Shown one piece after another: positions 57,953 to 64,000 of a stretch of 64,000 nt of DNA; within the stretch, counting starts at the first letter, position 1; every line of letters begins with the position of its first letter. The notes below the pieces were generated by a model. It saw only the letters and a list, made by a program, of their open reading frames with translations. It ran no database searches and had not been told where the DNA came from. The position numbers were made by a program, and so were the translations under genes. Location: positions 434,001-498,000 of the forward strand of contig NZ_JAEHHL010000001.1 in NCBI RefSeq assembly GCF_016623495.1. Direction: 5' to 3'. The DNA comes from Thermohalobaculum xanthum. GTDB lineage: Bacteria > Pseudomonadota > Alphaproteobacteria > Rhodobacterales > Rhodobacteraceae.

Positions 57953-59023
57953 ATGCGTATCGCGCTCGCCTATACCGGAGGAACGATCGGGTCGGTCGGC
58001 CAGCCGCTCGATCCGATGCCGGCTGCCCAGTTCCGTGACTGGTGGGCGCGGAAGATCGCACCTGAGCTGCCCGAGGGTGTTGCGCCGTTCTGGATCGACT
58101 TCGACCCGCCGCTTGATTCAAGCCAGGCGGAACCCACGGACTGGGCCCGGCTTACCCGAACGGTCCTGAGCGCCGCCAAGGTCGGCGCCGACGCTGTCGT
58201 GCTGCTGCATGGCACGGATACAATGGCTGCAAGCGCCGCAGCACTTGGCTACATGACGACGCTTCTGGATACATCCGGCGCACCGATCGCGCGCCTGGAC
58301 ATTCCCGTCGTCCTGACAGGAGCCCAGCGTCCCTTGTTCGACGACGCCGGCAACATCCGGGAGGGGACCGACGCTTTCACCAATGTCATGGATGCGCTTT
58401 CCCGCATGCGCGGCATGGAGCCAGGCGTGCACCTGGTCTTCGCCGGCGGCACCTACCCGGGACCCCGCGTGCTCAAGGTGTCGACGCTCGAGGATCACGC
58501 GTTCGACTGTCCGAACGGGCCGGTCCGGGCTGCGACACTTCCCGCCGCGGACCCATCGGCGCTGATCGACCAGCTTGACGAGCTCGCACCGGAACTCGGC
58601 CATCGTGCGGTCATCGCCGTCGGCCCGACCCCAAATCCACCCTCGGCGCTGGCCGCCGGCCTTGCGGGAGTGGTTTCGGCGCTTGGCGAGCGCCTCGGCG
58701 CGATCTTGCTGCTTGGATACGGGACAGGCAACATTCCGGCGCCTCGGCAAGTCGCTCCACAGCTGCGCGCTGCACGGGCACGCGGGATCATGATCGCGAT
58801 CGGCACGCAGGTGCCCGCGGGCGCGGTCGCGCCGGATATTTATGGCGCCGGTTCGTGGCTTGGAGAGATCGGCGTGCTTCCGACGGGCGACATGACGATG
58901 CCCGCCGCGCAGGCCAAGCTGCATGTTACCCTCGCGCTCGCCGCAACGCGGCACTGGAGCGACGCGGAGGCCGAGGCCTTCTTCACCCGTCCGATCGCCG
59001 GAGAGCTTGGGGCTCGGCCCTGA
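57953..59023 (+). CDS. L-asparaginase (type I/II family)
   Basis: A 356-residue threonine amidohydrolase that splits asparagine to aspartate and ammonia. The nucleophilic threonine is in YTGGTIGSV near the N-terminus and the second active-site motif HGTDTM is near residue 84, with TGAQRPLFDDAGNIREG between. No signal peptide, so it acts in the cytoplasm. It is longer than E. coli AnsA by about 20 residues, mainly at the C-terminus. It follows the M20 peptidase closely and is probably cotranscribed, fitting amino-acid use. Confidence 0.92.
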   Translation: MRIALAYTGGTIGSVGQPLDPMPAAQFRDWWARKIAPELPEGVAPFWIDFDPPLDSSQAEPTDWARLTRTVLSAAKVGADAVVLLHGTDTMAASAAALGYMTTLLDTSGAPIARLDIPVVLTGAQRPLFDDAGNIREGTDAFTNVMDALSRMRGMEPGVHLVFAGGTYPGPRVLKVSTLEDHAFDCPNGPVRAATLPAADPSALIDQLDELAPELGHRAVIAVGPTPNPPSALAAGLAGVVSALGERLGAILLLGYGTGNIPAPRQVAPQLRAARARGIMIAIGTQVPAGAVAPDIYGAGSWLGEIGVLPTGDMTMPAAQAKLHVTLALAATRHWSDAEAEAFFTRPIAGELGARP

Positions 59024-59044
59024 CGCTCGTTCTGCTGGCTCGAC

Positions 59045-59326
59045 CTAAAGCCGCCCGATCCGGCCGGCGCGGCCACCGGACCTGCGCGGCGCAGCCTCGG
59101 CGCTGTCGGACGCTTCGCGCAGCAACCGTGTCATCGGATGTGCCTCGGGCGCACCGTGATGGGCGAGCAGCGCTTGCGCCGCGGCGCGCGGGTCCTCCTG
59201 AGCCGCGAGGCCCAGCGCCCAGTCGAGAAAAATGGCGCGCGCCTCCTCGATTGTGAGGCCGTCCATGCGGTAGGCTTCGAGGATCAGCCCACGTGGGTCG
59301 AGTGCGTGCGCGCCTGTCTTTGCCAT
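59045..59326 (-). CDS. small conserved-looking protein, 93 residues
   Basis: Not recognised. The protein has a helical core (ILEAYRMDGLTIEEARAIFLDWALGL) and a basic, Arg/Gly-rich tail (APRRSGGRAGRIGRL). It is convergent with the asparaginase gene, 21 bases away, and divergent from the DUF3775 gene. No good ribosome-binding site precedes the ATG at 59326, so the start is uncertain; the frame is nevertheless host-like. Confidence 0.6.
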   Translation of the reverse strand: MAKTGAHALDPRGLILEAYRMDGLTIEEARAIFLDWALGLAAQEDPRAAAQALLAHHGAPEAHPMTRLLREASDSAEAAPRRSGGRAGRIGRL

Positions 59327-59420
59327 TATTTGTCACCGCTCCGTCGTCGCAGGGTTGCGCAAGATCAAGGCGCCCGCTCCGAAGGCTCCGCAGTGTCGGC
59401 ACGCGCCAGGGAGGAAAGCC

Positions 59421-59822
59421 ATGCTTACCATACCGATTTCGACTGTTGCCTGGATCATCGTCAAGGCACGTGAGTTCGACGTCAAAGACATGGGCAGCGA
59501 CGCTGCCGATATCGAAGGAGACGAGGATAACCCGTTGGGCGTCCTCGCAGATCGTGACGACGATCCGACCGTCACGGAACTCACCAGCTGGATCGAGGAC
59601 CTGACCGACACCGAAAAGGCGGAGCTGGTTGCGCTTTTCTGGCTGGGACGCGATTCGGGAGATGCCGCGGATCTGCCGGATCTGGTCACCGAAGCCCGCC
59701 GAAACCAGCATCGCGGCACGGCTCGGTACCTGCTGGGGTCACCGATGCTTGGCGATCACCTCGAGGAGGGTCTCGAGATCCTCGGCTACGACACGTCCGA
59801 GATCGAAAGCGAGATCGCCTGA
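59421..59822 (+). CDS. DUF3775 protein
   Basis: A 133-residue acidic protein with the DUF3775 domain in its C-terminal half (LTDTEKAELVALFWLGR followed by YLLGSPMLGDHLEEGLEILG). Function is unknown. The ATG is preceded by GGAGGAAAG, a strong ribosome-binding site, and begins with MLTIPISTVAWIIVKARE. Its 3' end overlaps the convergent HpaI-type gene by 37 bases. Confidence 0.85.
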   Translation: MLTIPISTVAWIIVKAREFDVKDMGSDAADIEGDEDNPLGVLADRDDDPTVTELTSWIEDLTDTEKAELVALFWLGRDSGDAADLPDLVTEARRNQHRGTARYLLGSPMLGDHLEEGLEILGYDTSEIESEIA

Positions 59823-60565
59823 ACCGCGGCTTCCAGTCCGCCGGACAGAGTCGCGACGTCGGACGCAACGGTGACGAGATCGGCTCCGGCGGCCGCAAGC
59901 TCGGCCGGAGCCGCGTTGGGCCACGGGAAAACACCCACCGTTTTTCCCGCCTCGCGGGCCGCAGTGGCAATCTGGCCGAACACCTCCCAAAGCACCGCGC
60001 CATCGGTTGCCGGGTCGAGCCCGGCGTCCTGAGCGTAATCGAACGGGCCGAAGAACAGCATGTCGACGCCTTCGACCTCGGCAATGGACCTGACATTGGT
60101 CAGGCCCTTGTGGCTTTCGATCTGGACGGCAACGACGGCGCGATCGTTCCACGTTTCCGCGTATCCCGGATCGCGACCATAACCGGTCGCGCGAATGACC
60201 GCGCCCGCCTGGCCACGCGCGCCGTGCGGCGGATAGAGTGACGCACGCACCGCCGCCTCGGCCTCGCCAGCGCTCTCGACATAAGGGATCAGCACGCCCC
60301 CTGCCCCGGAATCCAGCGCATGCTTGATGCGGGCCTCGGACAACTCGCCGACACGGACGAGGACGCCAGTTCGCGACGGCAACAAGGCGCGGACCATCTC
60401 GGCGAGCCGCTCGACACCGATCGGGCCGTGCTCGGCGTCGATCACCGCGATCTCCGCTCCAGCATGTCCCGCGATCTCAGCCGTCGTTCCCGACGGAAGC
60501 CCCAGCCATATGCAGCGCGCCGGGACGCGCCCGCCGAGTGCCTCGAGCTTCTCACGCGGCGTCAT
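59786..60565 (-). CDS. HpcH/HpaI-type aldolase
   Basis: A 259-residue class II aldolase-type TIM barrel. Motifs: AVIDAEHGP near residue 40, the substrate arginine in LVRVGEL, AVQIESHKGL with the metal-binding glutamate and EGVDMLFFGPFDY with the metal-binding aspartate. The family cleaves hydroxy-oxo acids such as 4-hydroxy-2-oxoheptanedioate to pyruvate plus an aldehyde. No other aromatic-degradation genes are near, so the substrate is open. Confidence 0.87.
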   Translation of the reverse strand: MTPREKLEALGGRVPARCIWLGLPSGTTAEIAGHAGAEIAVIDAEHGPIGVERLAEMVRALLPSRTGVLVRVGELSEARIKHALDSGAGGVLIPYVESAGEAEAAVRASLYPPHGARGQAGAVIRATGYGRDPGYAETWNDRAVVAVQIESHKGLTNVRSIAEVEGVDMLFFGPFDYAQDAGLDPATDGAVLWEVFGQIATAAREAGKTVGVFPWPNAAPAELAAAGADLVTVASDVATLSGGLEAAVQAISLSISDVS

Positions 60566-60600
60566 TGGCCTTCCTCCCGAGCGGACACGCGGCGATGACG

Positions 60601-61347
60601 TCAGCTTGCGAGCTTCGCCATGACTTCGTCGGACATGTCGAAGTTGGTGGTCACCGACTGGACATCGTCATCGTCTTCAAGCGCACCGATCAGCTTCATC
60701 AGCGTCGCGCCCGCGATCTCATCAACGGGGGTCAGTGTCTGGGGCCTCCAGACCAGCTTGGTCGACTCGGCCTCGCCCAGCGCGGCTTCGAGCGCGGTCG
60801 AGACCTCGGAAAGGTCGCCGGCCTCGCACCAGATCACGTGACCGTCCTCCGAGGACTCGACGTCCTCGGCACCCGCTTCGATCGCCGCCTCGAGAACCGC
60901 GTCCGCGTCGCCCGCCGTTGCCGGATAGAGGATCTGCCCCTTGCGGTCGAACATGAAGCTGACCGCACCGGTTTCAGCAAGGTTTCCGCCGTTCTTGCCG
61001 AACGTCGCGCGCACGTTCGATGCAGTGCGGTTGCGGTTGTCGGTCATCGCCTCGACGATCACCGCAACGCCGCCGGGGCCGTAGCCCTCGTAGCGGATTT
61101 CCTCGTAGCTCTCGGCATCCCCGCCCAGCGATTTCTTGATCGCACGTTCGATCACGTCCTTCGGGCAGGAACTGGCCTTGGCTTCCTTCACCGCCAGGCG
61201 CAGTCGGGGGTTCTTGTCCGGGTCCGGATCGCCCATCTTGGCGGCGACCGTGATTTCCTTCGCGAGCTTCGAGAACAGCTTCGATCTGGCGGCGTCCTGC
61301 CGGCCCTTGCGATGCTGGATGTTCGCCCATTTGGAATGGCCGGCCAT
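60601..61347 (-). CDS. yebC: YebC/TACO1-family transcription or translation regulator
   Basis: A 248-residue protein with the classic N-terminus [18 protein letters not shown], then [19 protein letters not shown] in the middle. The family was named as DNA-binding transcription regulators; recent work on TACO1 and YebC shows a role on ribosomes stalled at proline stretches. GGAGG precedes the ATG by a few bases. The HpaI-type gene follows after 35 bases on the same strand, so they may be cotranscribed. Confidence 0.95.
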   Translation of the reverse strand: MAGHSKWANIQHRKGRQDAARSKLFSKLAKEITVAAKMGDPDPDKNPRLRLAVKEAKASSCPKDVIERAIKKSLGGDAESYEEIRYEGYGPGGVAVIVEAMTDNRNRTASNVRATFGKNGGNLAETGAVSFMFDRKGQILYPATAGDADAVLEAAIEAGAEDVESSEDGHVIWCEAGDLSEVSTALEAALGEAESTKLVWRPQTLTPVDEIAGATLMKLIGALEDDDDVQSVTTNFDMSDEVMAKLAS

Positions 61348-61377
61348 CTTCAACCTCCGTCATGCATGTCGGGCGAT

Positions 61378-61406
61378 CTTTTAGGCGTGGCCGGCCGTTG
61401 CGGCAA
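61378..61406 (-). promoter_or_regulatory. candidate promoter of yebC
   Basis: Minus strand TTGCCG (61406-61401), 17-base spacer, TAAAAG (61383-61378), about 31 bases before the yebC ATG. Confidence 0.5.
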
Positions 61407-61413
61407 GCCCCGC

Positions 61414-63201
61414 TCAGAAGGAGAAGAAAAGCGGAATGCTCAGCGAAGCGACGACACTGACGATCAGGTTCAGTGGAATCCCAAGCAGCATGTAGTCGGT
61501 AAACCGATAACCGCCCGGGCCATAAACCAGGGTATTGGTCTGGTATCCGATCGGGGTCGCGAAACTGGCCGACGCGGCGATCATCACCACGACCACGAAG
61601 GGGCGCGGATCGACCCCAAGGGATCCGGCCAGCGCGATGGCAACGGGCGTCATCACGACCGCGACGGCGTTGTTCGAGACGACTTCGGTCAGCGCCGAGG
61701 CGAGAACGAAGACCAGCCATAGCATCAGGGGCGCGGGCAATCCTTTCATCCACGGCGCGATCTGATCGACGATCAGCGTCACTGCGCCGGTGCTGTCCAT
61801 CGCCTTGCCGATGGCGAGCATCGCGAAGATCAGCGCAAGCAGGCGCCCCTCGATCATCTGGAAGGCCTCGTCCGCATCGATGCAGCGTGTCGCCAGCACC
61901 AGCGCCACGCCGATCACCGCAAGCCCGGCGATAGGCATCATCCCGAATGCCGCGCCCAGCACCACGAGGCCGACAATGCCCAGCACCAGCGGCGCCTTCT
62001 CGCGCCGGTACGGCCGGTCCGATGGCCGCGTGAGGTCCGCGAGGTTCTGCTCGGTCGCAAGCCGCTGGATGTCTTCGGGATCGCCCTCGAGCAGCAGCGT
62101 GTCACCGACGCGAATGCGGACCTCGTCCAGCACCGGCCCCACCCGCTCGGCCCGACGATGCAACGCGAGCGGATAGACGCCATAGCGCCGCCGCAGACGC
62201 AGATCACCGATCAGCCTGCCGACCAGCTTGCAGTCGGGGGTGATCAGGGCCTCGACCGTGACCGTGGACTTCTGCCCGATCGGATCGATCTGGCCCAGAA
62301 GCGACAGTGACTTGTTGTCGCGAAGACTGAGGAGCTCGTTCACGCCCGTCCGGATGACGACGCGATCGCCAGCGGCCAGCTCGACCGACTGCATCGCGCG
62401 ACGCAGCGAGAGATCGCCCCGAATGACGTCGATCACGGTCATGCCCGACCGGGTGAAATGCCCGACCTCGAGAACCTTCCGCCCGATCAGCGTCGATCCC
62501 TCGGGGATGACGACCTCGGTGAAGAATTTGAGCTTCTTCCGCTCGCTGAGGAAGTCGATCATCGCGTCGCGGCGGGGCAGGAAACGGGGCGCCGCCCAGA
62601 TGATGAAGGTCATCGAGACGGCGACGACGATCAGCGCGACGGGTGTGACCTCGAAGAGCCCGAAAGGCTTCAGCCCTTGGGACCGCGCGACACCGTCGAC
62701 CAGCAGGTTGGTCGAGGTGCCGATCAGGGTGCACATGCCCCCCAGGATCGCGGCATACGAGAGCGGGATCAGCACCTGGCTCCCCGTCACGCGGAGCGCG
62801 TGCGCCGTTCGGATCGCCACGGGGATCAGCATGACCACGACGGGCGTGTTGTTCATGAACGCCGAGGCGCCGACCGTGAACCCCGCAAACCCCGCAACCA
62901 CCCGCTTCGGCTTGGTCTCGGCGCGCGAAGCGATGCCACGGCTGAACGCGTCGAGCGCCCCGGTCCGGACGAGCGCGCCCGAGAGAATGAACATCGCCCC
63001 GATCGTCAAGGGCGCCGGGTTGGAGAACACGTCCAGCATGTCCGAGGTATCCAGCACGCCCAGCGCCAGAAGCACCGCCGCCCCGCAAATCGCCACGACC
63101 TCGGGTGGATACCGTTCGGTGCAGAAGAGCCCGAACATCGCGGCGATGACGATCAGCGTCGCCAGCGCGGGCCAGAGGCTCGGGTCGGTGAGGCTTGTCA
63201 T
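61414..63201 (-). CDS. SLC13/DASS-family sodium-coupled transporter with two RCK-C domains
   Basis: A 595-residue membrane transporter for anions such as sulfate or dicarboxylates. About ten hydrophobic segments flank a cytoplasmic insert (about 205-385) that holds two TrkA-C type ligand domains (EVVIPEGSTLIGRKV and EALITPDCKLVGRL). The MNNTPVVVMLIPVAI and LIGTSTNLLV stretch and the C-terminal SNNAVAVVMTPVAIALA are the paired substrate motifs of this fold. The ATG at 63201 is preferred; an in-frame upstream codon at 63276 has no clear ribosome-binding site. Substrate cannot be told from sequence. Confidence 0.88.
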   Translation of the reverse strand: MTSLTDPSLWPALATLIVIAAMFGLFCTERYPPEVVAICGAAVLLALGVLDTSDMLDVFSNPAPLTIGAMFILSGALVRTGALDAFSRGIASRAETKPKRVVAGFAGFTVGASAFMNNTPVVVMLIPVAIRTAHALRVTGSQVLIPLSYAAILGGMCTLIGTSTNLLVDGVARSQGLKPFGLFEVTPVALIVVAVSMTFIIWAAPRFLPRRDAMIDFLSERKKLKFFTEVVIPEGSTLIGRKVLEVGHFTRSGMTVIDVIRGDLSLRRAMQSVELAAGDRVVIRTGVNELLSLRDNKSLSLLGQIDPIGQKSTVTVEALITPDCKLVGRLIGDLRLRRRYGVYPLALHRRAERVGPVLDEVRIRVGDTLLLEGDPEDIQRLATEQNLADLTRPSDRPYRREKAPLVLGIVGLVVLGAAFGMMPIAGLAVIGVALVLATRCIDADEAFQMIEGRLLALIFAMLAIGKAMDSTGAVTLIVDQIAPWMKGLPAPLMLWLVFVLASALTEVVSNNAVAVVMTPVAIALAGSLGVDPRPFVVVVMIAASASFATPIGYQTNTLVYGPGGYRFTDYMLLGIPLNLIVSVVASLSIPLFFSF

Positions 63202-63387
63202 TCGGGGGCGGATCCTTTGGCGCTCGGGCCCGGGCGCGCGCCCGGAGATGCTGGCGTCATGAACGCGGCGGGGCATTGATCCCCGCGTCCGATTCAGGAT
63301 TAGCGCGCTCGGAGCAACGATAGAAGTGGAAAACCCAAGGAGCCGGGTTCCGGTGCATCATCGCCCGGGTCGAATTCGCACCCCGCG

Positions 63388-64000
63388 TCACGCGCCGATA
63401 TCCGTGCGCGCGAGATGCCCGCCAATCCGGATGGGCTGGACTTTTCGCGCAAGGCCCGTCCGATCGTCGGTATCGACCAGCGTCCCACAGATCGTGGCTT
63501 CCCCCAAGGCGGGCTCGAACCGTGTGGTGCTCATGCCGGTGATGAAGCGGCGCAACGGCTCGACCTTGTCCATGCCGATGACCGAGTCGTAATCGCCGCA
63601 CATGCCGGCATCGGTCTGGTAGGCGGTGCCGCGCGAGAGGATCATGGCATCGGCGGTGGGCACATGCGTATGTGTGCCGACCACGAGGCTGGCGCGGCCA
63701 TCGCACCAATGTCCGACCGCCATCTTCTCCGACGTTGCCTCGGCATGGATCTCGACCACCGCGGCATCGACCGCCCCGCCCAGCGGGGCCTGCCGCAGAA
63801 CCGGCTCGAGCGCCGAGAAGGGGTCGTCATATGGCTTGTTCATGAAAATGCGCCCGAGCGCACAGGCAACGAGCACCTTGCGCCCACGGGTCGCCTCGAA
63901 CACGCCTGCGCCGCGGCCCGGAGCCTCGCGCGCGATGTTCAGCGGACGCAGGAGCCGCGGCTCGCGCTCGACATGGGTCAGCATTTCCCGCTGATCGAAC
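63388..64000 (-). CDS. YmdB-family metallophosphoesterase, C-terminal part
   Basis: The gene runs off the window end; 204 codons are visible, starting within a frame that continues past 64000. Motifs include VEIHAEATSEKMAVGHW and VVGTHTHVPTADAMIL, the metal-binding histidines of the TIGR00282/YmdB group, and YQTDAGMCGDYDSVIGM. Bacillus YmdB is a cyclic-nucleotide phosphodiesterase affecting biofilm and motility; the cellular role here is unknown. The 186-base gap to the transporter shows no clear feature. Confidence 0.85.
   Translation of the reverse strand, partial: FDQREMLTHVEREPRLLRPLNIAREAPGRGAGVFEATRGRKVLVACALGRIFMNKPYDDPFSALEPVLRQAPLGGAVDAAVVEIHAEATSEKMAVGHWCDGRASLVVGTHTHVPTADAMILSRGTAYQTDAGMCGDYDSVIGMDKVEPLRRFITGMSTTRFEPALGEATICGTLVDTDDRTGLARKVQPIRIGGHLARTDIGA

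Overview
This is a GC-rich, gene-dense stretch of chromosome from an alphaproteobacterium, almost certainly a member of the Rhodobacteraceae / Roseobacter lineage. The evidence is the gene content and order: nifR3(dusB)-ntrB-ntrC-ntrY-ntrX-trkA-trkH-hfq-hflX, rne divergent from amiC-mrcA-prfB-ligA, ctrA next to sciP, an NDUFA12 and MlaD pair beside a DUF2155 protein, and a fused ispDF. Nothing points to a plasmid or prophage. No rRNA, tRNA, insertion sequence, integrase or CRISPR array was recognised.

Layout. 1-3009: end of a COQ10/RatA-like gene, then a tightly overlapping minus-strand operon (ispDF, pgpA, cinA-like, PPOX flavoprotein). 3122-15400: plus-strand nitrogen-regulation block (dusB, NtrBC, NtrYX), potassium uptake (trkA, trkH), hfq and hflX. 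15401-17092: a conserved-looking protein of unknown function and, on the minus strand, a 42-residue membrane peptide whose promoter carries two LexA-type boxes. 17093-27028: minus-strand recG, GFA protein, ligA, prfB, mrcA and amiC. 27092-30831: divergent promoters, a long leader, rne and a strong terminator. 30865-41195: aminotransferase, periplasmic M48 and DsbA-like proteins, accBC, aat, DUF2155, methyltransferase, mlaD, NDUFA12 and a FadL-type porin. 41325-46452: tgt, a small iron-sulfur assembly cluster, tpiA, a helix-hairpin-helix protein and gluQ. 46464-51752: a very large AsmA/YhdP-like protein, a Bcp peroxiredoxin and a PLP desulfhydrase / cysteate-lyase type enzyme. 51976-56429: an M23 peptidase overlapping a bactofilin, then ctrA, sciP and mnmA. 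56547-64000: M20 peptidase, asparaginase, two small conserved proteins, an HpaI-type aldolase, yebC, an SLC13/DASS transporter and the C-terminal part of a YmdB-family phosphoesterase.

How the genes work together. The window is mostly housekeeping: isoprenoid and phospholipid precursors, nitrogen control, cell-wall growth, DNA repair, RNA turnover and fatty-acid synthesis start. It also holds a cell-cycle and morphogenesis neighbourhood (M23 peptidase + bactofilin, CtrA, SciP) and several tRNA-modification enzymes (DusB, Tgt, GluQ, MnmA). Candidate promoters recur with TTG-type -35 and TA-rich -10 hexamers at 15-18 base spacing. In two places divergent promoters sit back to back with their -35 boxes inside a short inverted repeat.

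The most interesting unexplained item is the 42-residue single-pass membrane protein at 16865-16993. Its own promoter, two GTTC-N7-GTTC direct repeats and a strong intrinsic terminator make it look like a self-contained SOS-induced unit. All functional calls come from reading the sequence. No database search was run.
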